Source of the DNA: an uncultured Acidobacteriia bacterium
Lineage (GTDB): Bacteria > Acidobacteriota > Terriglobia > Bryobacterales > Bryobacteraceae
Length of the DNA: 64,000 bases
NCBI GenBank assembly: GCA_903851195.1
Contig: CAINNJ010000027.1
Span: forward strand, 183,297-247,296
Direction of reading: 5' to 3'
The translations under genes were made by a program, and so were the position numbers. Shown here one piece after another: positions 53,639 through 61,960 of this stretch (the first letter of the stretch is position 1; each line of letters opens with the position of its first letter). Below the pieces are notes generated by a model. That model ran no database searches. It was given only the letters and a program-made list of their open reading frames with translations, and was not told the origin of the DNA.

Positions 53639-53935
53639 TTCACACAGTGTAGGAGGATCCGGGACCGCCCATCTCCGGGCTTTTGGTCGCCATCCCGAGG
53701 CCGTTCCGCACCCGAAGCAGAACCGGCTCTTGCCAGCGCAGGTGCCGCCGGACTCCTCGCCAAACGAGCCGGAAACACCCGCGAAGCCGCTCGCGGCCGC
53801 CAGGTCCCGCGCGTGGCCCTCAAACGTGGTCGCCAGCCGGGGCAATGCCGCCGCGACTCCGGAATCTTCATCCGGTCCTGCAAGGCCCGTCACGGAATGT
53901 CATCTCCGGTGCCGGCTTCTCTTTCGCAATTCGAT
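53639..53935. other. Region with a second XRE-fragment remnant
   Basis: On the minus strand 53783-53893 reads LAGPDEDSGVAAALPRLATT followed by ARDLAAASG, resembling the middle block of the XRE pseudogene at 52438. It has no start, and its frame degrades after 53780. No complete gene is present before the dipeptidase end at 53936. Confidence 0.4.
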
Positions 53936-55073
53936 TCAGCCCTGAACAGCCGCGCCAAAAATGCGGAGAAAATTCCCGCCGCCGATCTTTCCGATCTCAT
54001 CCCCCGTGAACCCGGTCTTCAACAGCGCATCCACCACCACGAAGTAGAACCCGCCCGTCTGATCCTGCCATACCAGGTTCGTGCGCTCTCCAACCCGAGG
54101 GCCGCCACGCCCGCCGCCGCCCGCACGACCTCCCGGCTGCGTAAGCTTCGTATCCGTGCCGATGCAAACATGATCCACCCCGATCACTTCCACCAGAGCC
54201 CGCACATTCCTCGCGTACTCCAGCGGAGTATCGGCCAGATGCGTCCACACGCCGATCGCGCCTCCGGCATCCGCCACCGCCTTCGCCTGCTCCTTACCGA
54301 TGAGCCTCGACTGCATCATCGCTGCCATCCGCGGATTGCTCCCCAGCTGCGTATCGGGGCCCGTATGCGAAATGATCACCGGCCGCGTCGTGGCCTTAAG
54401 TGCCGCCTTCGTCGTCTGCATGTTGGCGTGCGCCAGATCGATCAGCATCCCCAGCCGGTTGCATTCCCTGATGACCGCCGTCCCGAATGCCGTCAATCCC
54501 CCGTAACGCGGCGGATTCGTGTAGACATCGCCCAGCGGCTCCGAGGCGTCGCTGTCGTGCAGCAGTCCCATATGCCGCAGACCCCGTCCGTAAGCCTCTT
54601 CCACGCGCTCAATTTTTCCCTGCAGAAAATGGCCGCCTTCAATCGCCTGAATGACGGCGGGCTCGCGCCGGTCGTGAGCGGCCCGAACGTCGGCGGCGGT
54701 CAGCGAGCGCTTCAGCCCATTGGCTTTCAGTTGCCGGTCCATCGACGCCATGCCTCTCAGAAAAGCGTTCATAGGCGTCGCCCTGCTGGTAATCGGTCGC
54801 GAAGGTCGCGCAGATGGCGGAGAGTCCGGACCGCTTCATATCGCCCGTCAGATCAAGGTCCGGGCCCGGCATTTCCGCTTCGGTCAGCGGCACATCGACG
54901 TGATTATGCGTGTCGATCCCGTTCGTCTTCGCCACGATCTCGTCAACCCGCGGATCGGCTGCATCCTCCGCCCGGCCGTCGCCCAGGCGCAAAATCATGG
55001 CCGCGCCTGTAACCGCCGTGTTGGAGAGAAATTGCCGTCTGGAGCTGTTGAACATTGGCGTTCCTTGCTGCAT
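53936..55073 (-). pseudogene. Tat-exported M19 membrane dipeptidase with one frameshift
   Basis: Start at 55073 with GGGAGGTGG upstream. The N-terminus has a twin-arginine signal (SSRRQFLSNTAVTGAAMIL) and the metal motif GIDTHNHVD. At 54770 one extra G shifts the frame; the rest reads from 54772 (MNAFLRGMASMDRQL) to QAIEGGHFLQG (bridging Glu), DLAHANMQT, IISHTGPD and CIGTDTKL. All metal ligands expected for renal-dipeptidase-like M19 enzymes, which hydrolyse dipeptides including D-residue ones, survive across the two frames. A recent inactivation or a base-calling error is equally possible. Confidence 0.75.
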
Positions 55074-55152
55074 TAAGCCACCTCCCGCTGCGTGAAGCCG
55101 GAAGTCGCGATACGCCATCCCATCAGGCCAATATCATACGTCGGCGTGACTG

Positions 55153-55980
55153 TCAGTTGATGGACGGTCGCTCGATGCGCTCCACCGTATAGACCGGCAA
55201 AGTCTCGTCCTGCCGCTTCAGTTCGAGACCAAGCTTGCCCAGAACCGTGAAAATCGTAGGCAATCCGGCGAACGGATTCGCGGCCCCGGCAGCGGCGTTC
55301 GGTGGCGGCGGGGGCAGGCGCATCGGCGTCCAGGCTTCCGAGTTCACGCGGAACAGCCCGCTCAGCCCCGTCCGGTTCACCACCGGCAAATCCGTCCAGT
55401 TCGAAATATACCGGCCCAGATCGTCCATATCGATGGCCTCTGCATTTAGCGCGTGTCCCAGACCGCCCGCGAAGTTGTGGCATGCATCCGTGCCGCTTCG
55501 CCGGGCGCAATCCTTCTCCGCCACTTCCGACCTCCGGAGCTTCGGACCTCCAGCGGCAACGGTGAGCGCATACACCGGCATCGTCTTGTTCTCAACCCGC
55601 ATCGCGAGCTGGAACCGATCGGCAAGAAGTCCGCGGATCATTTGCTGAACCCGCGCCCGCACCTCGCTTTGCTGAAGACCGGCCGCGAGGGCGTTGGCAG
55701 GCGCTTTCGCGTCGATCTCATACTTCTCGCGAATGGTCCAGTCGGGAAGCTTCGCGAGACGCGGCGACGGGTTGGACGGCAGGTCATACGCGTAACTCAA
55801 AAGCGCGATAACGGGGACCGCGCTTCCCGCCACGTCACCCCCAGGGAGCACCTGCATCGGCTCAGCGGGCCCGTTGCCTGCGAGGGCAGGTTTAATGGTG
55901 ATCTTCGCAAACTGCTGCGACTGCGCGAAGGCAGGTAAAGCCGCCAGCAGGCACAAGGTGGTTCGACAGAGCGCGGACAT
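55153..55980 (-). CDS. TIGR03435-type secreted acidobacterial protein
   Basis: 275 residues with a signal peptide (MSALCRTTLCLLAALPAFAQ). Typical family blocks: ITIKPALAGNG, LLSYAYDLPSNP, MIRGLLADRFQLAMRVENKT then MPVYALTVAAGGPKL, and FTVLGKLGLELKRQDETLPV then YTVERIERP. The family is a large paralogous group in Acidobacteriota of unknown function, often near Tat or protease genes. It ends 79 bases from the dipeptidase gene start on the same strand. Confidence 0.88.
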   Translation of the reverse strand: MSALCRTTLCLLAALPAFAQSQQFAKITIKPALAGNGPAEPMQVLPGGDVAGSAVPVIALLSYAYDLPSNPSPRLAKLPDWTIREKYEIDAKAPANALAAGLQQSEVRARVQQMIRGLLADRFQLAMRVENKTMPVYALTVAAGGPKLRRSEVAEKDCARRSGTDACHNFAGGLGHALNAEAIDMDDLGRYISNWTDLPVVNRTGLSGLFRVNSEAWTPMRLPPPPPNAAAGAANPFAGLPTIFTVLGKLGLELKRQDETLPVYTVERIERPSIN

Positions 55981-56325
55981 GATTCCTCCTCAGCGGAATT
56001 CGACGGCTGTAACGCGGATTTTGTTCCTGGCCTGCCGTTGCCCATACCGGAGCGATCACGGCTTAGTATCCGGCCAAAGCATCCGCCTCGCACCTCGCGA
56101 CGGATCCAAAGACGCGTATGTTGCCGGCGCGTGGCGCGGCGGTTCCGGAAGATTGAGGAGGATGGCTGCGGTTGCCACAATCGTCCCGCGGTTGGGGCGT
56201 TTCGCGGCCAGGTAATCGACACCGGCGCTACTCCGCCGATTATTGCCCTTTGGCAGACCTTCCCGGGAAGCAACCCGATCCCGGCCCGCTGGCCGTCGGA
56301 CAATGACCTGAGGGAGTTTCTCTCC
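55981..56325. other. Intergenic region, nothing recognised
   Basis: 345 bases between divergently transcribed genes. The MNT reading frame is open upstream to 56038 but its extra 96 residues are Arg/Pro-rich and not supported. No repeat or RNA gene seen. Confidence 0.35.
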
Positions 56326-56631
56326 ATGACCATCGCCGCCGAAATTGAGCTGCAGGAATCCGCCATTGCCGAGATCTGCCAGCTCTGCCAGGTGAAGGAA
56401 CTTTCGCTCTTCGGTTCAGCCGCTCGCGGGGAGATGAGGCCGGACAGTGATTACGATCTCCTCGTCGAGTTTCTGCCAGGGGCGCGCCCCGGACTGATTG
56501 GTGTTTCAGCCCTGACACGCGAACTGACGAACCTCCTCGGCCGGCGTGTCGATCTTGCGGTCAAACCGGCACTGAAGCCGCTGATCCGCTCCAGTGTGCT
56601 CGCCGAAGCCCGCCTGATCTATGCGGCGTGA
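56326..56631 (+). CDS. mntA: MNT-type nucleotidyltransferase antitoxin
   Basis: Start at ATG 56326, giving 101 residues. The minimal nucleotidyltransferase motif GSAARGEMRPDSDYDLLV (GS, then D-x-D) and RRVDLAVKPALKPLIR give the family. In type VII systems MntA AMPylates its HEPN toxin partner to silence it. The partner begins at 56621, overlapping this gene by 11 bases, but that partner is frameshifted. Confidence 0.82.
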   Translation: MTIAAEIELQESAIAEICQLCQVKELSLFGSAARGEMRPDSDYDLLVEFLPGARPGLIGVSALTRELTNLLGRRVDLAVKPALKPLIRSSVLAEARLIYAA

Positions 56632-56964
56632 CGCCCAGCGCCTCAGCGACATCTTGGAAGCCCTCGACTGGATTGCCAAAGCCGTTTCCAACAAAACGGA
56701 GGCCGATTTTCTGGCCCGATGAGACAAGATCAGACACTCTGTTACGCGGTGGCACAAAGGCGAACGACGGTGGGCGAAGCGGTCGCGAGGCTGAGTGCTG
56801 AAAGGAAGACGCGGCCCAGCGACGTGCCATGGCAGGATATTGCAGGGTTGCGCAATTTTCTGGTGCATGGGTACTTCGGCATCGATTGGCCACTGGTCTG
56901 GCAGACGGTAGCAGATCACGCGCCGGTCCTGCGCGCCCGGATTGCGTCCATCGCCGAAGAGTAA
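56621..56964 (+). pseudogene. hepT: Frameshifted HEPN toxin (HepT-like)
   Basis: Reading starts at ATG 56621 (MRRDAQRLSDILEALDWIAK) and reaches a TGA at about 56720 after TEADFLAR. The HepT C-terminus continues in another frame from 56719: TTVGEAVARLSAERKTRPSD then DIAGLRNFLVHGYFGID, where RNFLVH is the Rx4H RNase motif. At least one indel near 56715-56740 separates them, so the toxin is unlikely to be made as one chain. Confidence 0.72.
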
Positions 56965-57017
56965 GGAGCGCGCGCATCCGTGAAAGTCTTGGCCGTTTTA
57001 GACTTACTGGACGTCTG

Positions 57018-57123
57018 AGTTCGGCGGATGCAACGGGATTTTTCGGGGACCAACGCGAAAGCGCCCGGCTCTCTCCGGGCGCCGCACGACTCGACCGGAG
57101 TGCGAACGCCACCTCCCACAACG
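57018..57123. repeat. 105-bp dispersed repeat, copy A
   Basis: AGTTCGGCGGATGCAACGGG at the left, ACGCGAAAGCGCCCGGCT in the middle, and GACTCGACCGGAGTGCGA near the right end. Copy B at 57952-58054 is about 90% the same in direct orientation. The block holds an imperfect hairpin (GCGCCCGGCT..TCCGGGCGC). Confidence 0.82.
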
Positions 57124-57310
57124 GCGTTCGCGTCTACGTCCGCGTGGACCCGACCGTTGGTCATCACGTAAACACTGGAAATCTACAGGGGTGAAAGGCT
57201 TCTTACGATCGCCGCGTGGGCTGACGGCGACGATTCCGGCAGCGGATCTCAGGACAGCGAGACGGATGGTCATTACCGCCTTTCGGTCGTCACTTGATAG
57301 AATTCGACTG

Positions 57311-57532
57311 ATGCCGAGGTTACTGACCGCGGACGACATAATGCCGCTTGTGGCTTCTCTGCCGGAAAGCGAGAGGGCCAGACTGCTCCGATGGATTGCT
57401 TCGCCTCACGGCGCGGACGCATCGGCGTACGAAGTGGCTCCCCCGACCGGCGACGAGTTGGGGGGCGACGAGTCCGGAGGCGACGATGAACCGCTTGCCT
57501 GGGAAGCTGAAGGATGGGAAGAGTTTCGTTGA
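57311..57532 (+). CDS. MazE-like antitoxin
   Basis: Start at ATG 57311 (MPRLLTADDIMPLVASLPES then ERARLL), 73 residues; upstream frame-start versions lack support. The acidic C-terminal half (GDELGGDESGGDDEPLAWEA) is typical of a toxin-wrapping tail. Its TGA overlaps the toxin TTG (TTGA), so the pair is coupled. Confidence 0.7.
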   Translation: MPRLLTADDIMPLVASLPESERARLLRWIASPHGADASAYEVAPPTGDELGGDESGGDDEPLAWEAEGWEEFR

Positions 57533-57846
57533 TTCGGGGCGAGATCCGGTGGTACACATTTCGTCTCCCCGATAAGCGACGGCCAGTTCTTGTACTCACA
57601 CGCGACGAAGTTGTCGACCGTCTGAACGAAATCATTGTTGCTCCCGTGACGCGCACAATTCGTGGATTGAGCACCGAGATGCTCCTTACCGAAGAAGACG
57701 GCATGCCCACGCCCTGCGTCGTTAACTTCGATCACCTCTCATTGGGGCAGCGGAGTCGCTTCGGGTCCGTGCTCTGTACTCTGCCAGGACAGCGCTGGCC
57801 TGAGGCACGCGGAGCTTTGCTGAGTGCCTGCGGCTTCGGTCATTAG
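57529..57846 (+). CDS. MazF/PemK-family toxin
   Basis: TTG 57529 (overlapping the antitoxin stop) is preferred; ATG 57514 adds five residues. About 105 residues: RGEIRWYTFRLPDKRRPVLV then LTRDEVVDRLNEIIVAPVTR, with SEM-like TEMLLTEEDG, PCVVNFDHLSLGQRSRFG and a C-terminal helix. MazF cleaves mRNA at short motifs. This copy has no frameshift, unlike the MazF remnant at 53225. The module is bracketed by the 105-bp repeats. Confidence 0.85.
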   Translation: MIRGEIRWYTFRLPDKRRPVLVLTRDEVVDRLNEIIVAPVTRTIRGLSTEMLLTEEDGMPTPCVVNFDHLSLGQRSRFGSVLCTLPGQRWPEARGALLSACGFGH

Positions 57847-57951
57847 TTATGCGTTGTTTGGCCAGATAATGACGGGAGTTTCTCAGAGAAAGCGTATCCG
57901 GCATTCCCGAGTTTCGTCACCGAAACCGAAGCCTGTTTGATGGCCCGCCTT

Positions 57952-58054
57952 AGTTCGGCGGATGCAACCGGACTTTCGGGCACCAACGCGAAAGCGCCCG
58001 GCTTTCTCCGGCCGCCGGACGACTCGACCGGAGTGCGAGCGCCACTTCCACAAC
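57952..58054. repeat. 105-bp dispersed repeat, copy B
   Basis: Direct copy of 57018-57123, starting AGTTCGGCGGATGCAACCGG. The 283 bases between the toxin stop and the next gene hold nothing else that I can identify. Confidence 0.82.
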
Positions 58055-58130
58055 GCTTCTTGGGGGTCCCCGGCTTGATTCCTCACCGGATGTTGACGAA
58101 GTTCCGGCGCCGCGTGTCGCGGTATGCTCA

Positions 58131-58430
58131 ATGGTGAAAGTCTCCCATGCCGTCATTCTCAATGAATGGGCCACCGGCCAGGAAGTCTCGAACCGAATTG
58201 ATCGCTTGCGCGAGCGCTATGCGGATAATCCGCTCGTAAAGCGGATCGACCATCATATCGGCGTCGATTGGAGCGATGATCCGGCCGTGTTCATCAACGT
58301 TGTTCTTCCCGGCAATGGGACCGGAGCCCCCGAACTGGAGCGGCTGGCGGAACACATGCGAGTCGATCTTCTTCGTCTCGTTCGTACCGATGAGATCGGA
58401 TTGCATTCCTATTTGAACTTTGTCGGTTAG
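58131..58430 (+). CDS. Small conserved-looking protein paired with HEPN remnant
   Basis: 99 residues, intact: MVKVSHAVILNEWATGQEVS, IDRLRERYADNPLVKRIDHH, and VDLLRLVRTDEIGLHSYLNF. I do not recognise the fold. The spacing (8 bases) to a HEPN-like coding remnant suggests the two form a toxin-antitoxin-like pair in which this is the partner. Confidence 0.6.
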   Translation: MVKVSHAVILNEWATGQEVSNRIDRLRERYADNPLVKRIDHHIGVDWSDDPAVFINVVLPGNGTGAPELERLAEHMRVDLLRLVRTDEIGLHSYLNFVG

Positions 58431-58438
58431 AGCGACGC

Positions 58439-58740
58439 GTGATGACCGAACTGCCGGAACAACTCATCTCGCAGGCGGAGTTTCTTTATGCGCGATGCGG
58501 CGCTCAGCGAAGCGAATCTGCGCAGGGCCGTCTCTTCTGCTTACTGTGCTCTCTTTCACCTCCTGATTCGCGATGCAGTTTCGAACTGGAAGCATGCGGA
58601 ACACCATGCACGACTGGCACGCGCGTTCGACCATAAGAGGATGAAGGACGCGTCCATAGCATGGCTCGCGACCGGTCGGGCTCGCGGAGGACTTCACCGA
58701 CCTAGTCTACCGGTGCGGATTAGAATCGGCGGAAGCATAG
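58439..58740 (+). pseudogene. Multiply frameshifted HEPN-like protein
   Basis: MTELPEQLISQAEFL begins at 58442. The frame then moves at about 58488 to RDAALSEANLRRAVSSAYCA followed by LFHLLIRDAVSNWKHAEHHA, the HEPN core helices. It moves again near 58665 to PVGLAEDFTDLVYRCGLESA ending at a TAG. Two indels are needed to rebuild one gene of normal HEPN texture. The RNase-type R-x-x-x-x-H is not evident in what remains. Confidence 0.62.
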
Positions 58741-58800
58741 AAATTCGACGAATCTAACCACGCTATTTCGGGCGTGGTGGCGAAGGCCAGCAACGCGTGG

Positions 58801-58904
58801 TTGACGGTCTGCCGCCTCCCCCGGTAGGCCCGCGCCGCCGGGTCCCCTAAGACCGACCGCGGAACGCTGTCGAGTCACAACGGTCCGCCTTTATACTGGA
58901 AAGA
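58801..58904 (+). promoter_or_regulatory. Possible promoter for the TIR gene
   Basis: TATACT at 58892-58897 with TGTCGA at 58868-58873 (18-base spacing) is a sigma70-like pair. Transcription would begin at about 58904, right at the ATG, giving a leaderless or nearly leaderless mRNA. No Shine-Dalgarno is seen before the start. Confidence 0.35.
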
Positions 58905-61358
58905 ATGCACACGGCTGCTGCGAGACCGAGACGCTTTCGCGCCGCTCTTTCGTTCCCAGGGGAGCATCGGGTCCGAGTCGAGCAGATTGCAGAGGCACTC
59001 GCCTCGCGCGTTGGACGCAGTTCAGTTCTTTACGACAAGTGGTACCAAGCTGAGTTTGCGCGACCCAATCTCGACATCTACCTTCCGAAGCTTTACCGCG
59101 ACGAGTCGGACCTTTTGGTCTTCTTTCTTTGCGCCCCGCATAACGATAAGGAGTGGTGTGGCCTCGAATGGCGTGTGGGGCGCGATTTACTCAAGAAGAC
59201 GCGAGACGACCGCCTCATGTTCCTGCGCCTCGACGATGCCGACATTCCGGGCCTCTACTCGATCGACGGATATCTCCCCATCCGCGAGATGCACTACTCT
59301 GAGGTCGCCGACGCAATTTTTGAGCGACTTGAGATGCTCTCCGCAAGCGAAGCCGGAAAGGAGCAAGACGCTGGGGCCTGTCCGCGCGAGACAATCATCA
59401 CCCCGGCTTCTTCCAAAATGTCGGGTGACGCCGCGACGGGTACTGGGTACGGATTGAACGATTCGGCCGCAAAGCCGGAGCGAAATCTGGCGCCCGGTTC
59501 GCAATCCAAACCATCCCCCAATATTTTCGAGGTTGCGCAAGATGGCACGGGTCGATTTTCTACCATCGCGGAGGCGATTGGCGTTGCGCAGGAAGGAGAC
59601 ACGATCCTCATCGGCCCTGGAAACTACAGTGAGAACTTGGTGATTCACCGCACGTTGTTTCTAACGGGTGCTGGTGGACGCGAACACACCGTTGTTGAAT
59701 CCGATTCTCCTTTTTGGCCGACTATCGCCGTAATCGCCGGTCACCCGACTCTGACCAATCTGACAGTCCGAGCCTTTGGCAAGCGTTCGGCTCTGGAAGT
59801 GAGGGCCAGTGCCATAAACCTTTGTAATGTCCATATTACTGCAAGTGGCAAAGACTGGAATGGCGGCGCAATTGACGTGGACGGCGCTGGTGCCGAGGTC
59901 TTGGCCCAAGACTGCCAAGTCGAGGGGCTAGGCGCAGGCATCCGTGCTTACAGAGCCCGCGTCAGGCTGGAATGCTGCGCGGTTACGGCCTTAGGCGGTG
60001 TGGCTGTGGATATGCAATACGGGGCAAATGCGGCACTCTTCGTCTGTCGATTAAAGGGTAAAGACCGAGGCGTCGATTTTGGCGGCGAATATTTACAGCT
60101 TCACCAGTGTGAATTTGTCGGTAACGGGCAAGCCGTTGCGGTCCGAGATGGCGCTTTCGCACAAATCTTTCGATGCCACTTTCGACAGAATGATGGCGGA
60201 ATCTACTTTTGGGACAAAGCTTCCGGCTCCGTGGAGGAATGCGACTTTAATTCCCAGCGAGCACCGCTCAAAGTCCGAGAGATTGGGAAGATCTTTCGCT
60301 CCAACAACGTCGGGTTGGTAGGTCCGGCATATGTTAATAACACTTTAGATTCTCAGAAATATTACGCGGAACGCGGTCCGAAGACAACAGCTATTATAGT
60401 GAGCGTTGACGGCAGCGGAGACTTCAGGACGATTAGCGACGCTCTTAAATTTGCGGTCAATGGCCAGTACATTCGTGTGCGATCGGCAACCTACACGGAG
60501 GATTTACTCATAAATAAGAGTATCAAGATAGTTGCCGACTCTGCAATTGGCTCATGCGTGGTTGACGGAGCGCTGAAGATGGCAGGACACGCCGTCGCCA
60601 CCTTACAGGGACTCGTCTTGGAGCGCAGCATCGGTGCTACCGGTGCGGTCGTTGAAGTGGAGTTCGGCCAATTGATCGTAATCGACTGTATAGTCCGTTC
60701 GGATCGAGTGGAGGGCGTACGGACTGTAGGTGGACGGACGTGGCTGGCAGCTTGTGAGTTGAAAGGTGTTCGGTCTGTCAACGTCTGTTCGAGCGAAGCG
60801 GTCTTGTTAGATTGCCGACTTCACTCCCAAGAAGAGGGAGTCTTGGTTCAGAAAAATGGACGCGTAATGATGCGCGGCTCCTTCACCAATGGAACCCGGA
60901 CGGGAGTCTCCCTCTTTTCCGGGTGTCATGCGCTAATAGAAGATTCTGAGATTCTTGGTAGCGCTAGGTGCGGTGTGATCGCCAGCGAGGGGAGTTTTAG
61001 CGTCACGATGCGCCGGAGCAAGATCAAATTTAATGGAAGCTACGGGATTTGGGCTTCGGGAGACGGCTTCGTTGAGGTCAGCAACTGCGACGTGGCGGAG
61101 AACGATCCGGGAGCGTGGAGGTTTCAAAACCCCCTTGGTGGCCCGTTTTCGATGGTCCGCTGGTTGACGTTGGGAGGGGGCCCAGTGTTCATGCCGGTTC
61201 GACCGGGCGAACTCTCGGTCAACGGAGCCGATAATCAGTCCGACTGGCGGGACTCGACTTCAATCATCTATTGTCGTCGCTGTGGCGCCGAGGGTCCGGT
61301 TGACCGATCAACTTGCGGCGAATGCGGGCGGAAACGGAATCTCAAAGGCTCACTGTGA
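58905..61358 (+). CDS. TIR domain / double right-handed beta-helix / zinc-ribbon protein
   Basis: 817 residues. Residues 10-145 form a bacterial TIR domain: RFRAALSFPGEHRVRVEQIA, VLYDKWYQAEF, DLLVFFLCAPHNDKEW then CGLEWR. The Glu of W-C-x-x-E (residue 88) is the expected NADase catalytic residue. A linker (150-205) leads to a first right-handed beta-helix with a pectinesterase-like start, EVAQDGTGRFSTIAEAIGVA (about 209), and many N/V/D turns. A second begins at about 497 with IVSVDGSGDFRTISDALKFA. The last 30 residues form a zinc ribbon (YCRRC then CGEC). No signal peptide, so it acts in the cytoplasm. TIR effectors in defence destroy or cyclise NAD+; the beta-helix could sense a glycan or phage surface structure. 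Neighbours are toxin-antitoxin modules and IS elements. Confidence 0.82.
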   Translation: MHTAAARPRRFRAALSFPGEHRVRVEQIAEALASRVGRSSVLYDKWYQAEFARPNLDIYLPKLYRDESDLLVFFLCAPHNDKEWCGLEWRVGRDLLKKTRDDRLMFLRLDDADIPGLYSIDGYLPIREMHYSEVADAIFERLEMLSASEAGKEQDAGACPRETIITPASSKMSGDAATGTGYGLNDSAAKPERNLAPGSQSKPSPNIFEVAQDGTGRFSTIAEAIGVAQEGDTILIGPGNYSENLVIHRTLFLTGAGGREHTVVESDSPFWPTIAVIAGHPTLTNLTVRAFGKRSALEVRASAINLCNVHITASGKDWNGGAIDVDGAGAEVLAQDCQVEGLGAGIRAYRARVRLECCAVTALGGVAVDMQYGANAALFVCRLKGKDRGVDFGGEYLQLHQCEFVGNGQAVAVRDGAFAQIFRCHFRQNDGGIYFWDKASGSVEECDFNSQRAPLKVREIGKIFRSNNVGLVGPAYVNNTLDSQKYYAERGPKTTAIIVSVDGSGDFRTISDALKFAVNGQYIRVRSATYTEDLLINKSIKIVADSAIGSCVVDGALKMAGHAVATLQGLVLERSIGATGAVVEVEFGQLIVIDCIVRSDRVEGVRTVGGRTWLAACELKGVRSVNVCSSEAVLLDCRLHSQEEGVLVQKNGRVMMRGSFTNGTRTGVSLFSGCHALIEDSEILGSARCGVIASEGSFSVTMRRSKIKFNGSYGIWASGDGFVEVSNCDVAENDPGAWRFQNPLGGPFSMVRWLTLGGGPVFMPVRPGELSVNGADNQSDWRDSTSIIYCRRCGAEGPVDRSTCGECGRKRNLKGSL

Positions 61359-61573
61359 CTGTGCCCAGCACAACGCCACCGCCGGATCACTTTGGATCGC
61401 AGGAGCCGAGGTGCAAGCCCATGGAAAAGTTGTTCGATATGCCCTAAGGTGATTGCATGTAACTCCCTTGGAGTGATGGACTTACCGCGTCCCTCGACTG
61501 GTGGACTGTTTCAATGACAGTGCAACCATGTGAGACCCGCCACTCGCCTGCGTTTGTATGAGAACCCTGTCAG
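61359..61573. other. Intergenic region, nothing recognised
   Basis: 215 bases between the TIR gene and the IS630-like fragment with no hairpin, repeat or coding texture. The GC content is near that of the TIR gene, lower than the polysaccharide locus. Confidence 0.35.
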
Positions 61574-61893
61574 GTGGTGATTGAGTTGAGTGCCGACGAG
61601 CGCGAGGAACTCGAGGAACTGACCGGATGGTCGAATTCACGCACTCTTCCGGCAGGGGACGTATTCAAAGCTGATTTTGGCGCTGGCCGATGTAAGGGCT
61701 ACAGCACTGTGGAAGCGGAACTGGGCCTTCGCGACCGACGATTGCGCGCTGGAAGGCTCGGTTTGAAGAGGGCCGGATCGCGGGACTCGAAGGCCGGTAC
61801 AGAGGCAGCCAGCATCGCAGGGCGACTCCCGCAATGCAGGCGCGCGTTCTGAACAAGACTCAGCAGAAGCCCGCAGATGGCAGCACTCCCTAG
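61574..61893 (+). pseudogene. IS630-family transposase fragment
   Basis: IELSADEREELEELTG at the left and, in another frame, GLEGRYRGSQHRRATPAMQA then RVLNKTQQKPADGSTP at the right match IS630-type N-terminal HTH and linker. At least two frameshifts lie between, and the DDE domain is missing. It is an old remnant. Confidence 0.6.
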
Positions 61894-61960
61894 TCCTGCC
61901 GGCAGATTCTTTCATTCGAATAGGTCACGAGCTTGCATGCGGCTATTTTAACAGTCGCTG

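Noticed and set aside
56561..57339. Minus-strand open frames over the 105-bp repeat (and similar at 57883-58174)
   Set aside because: They arise from the repeat itself: both copies give the same Arg/Ser-rich peptide. No start signal or homologous texture.
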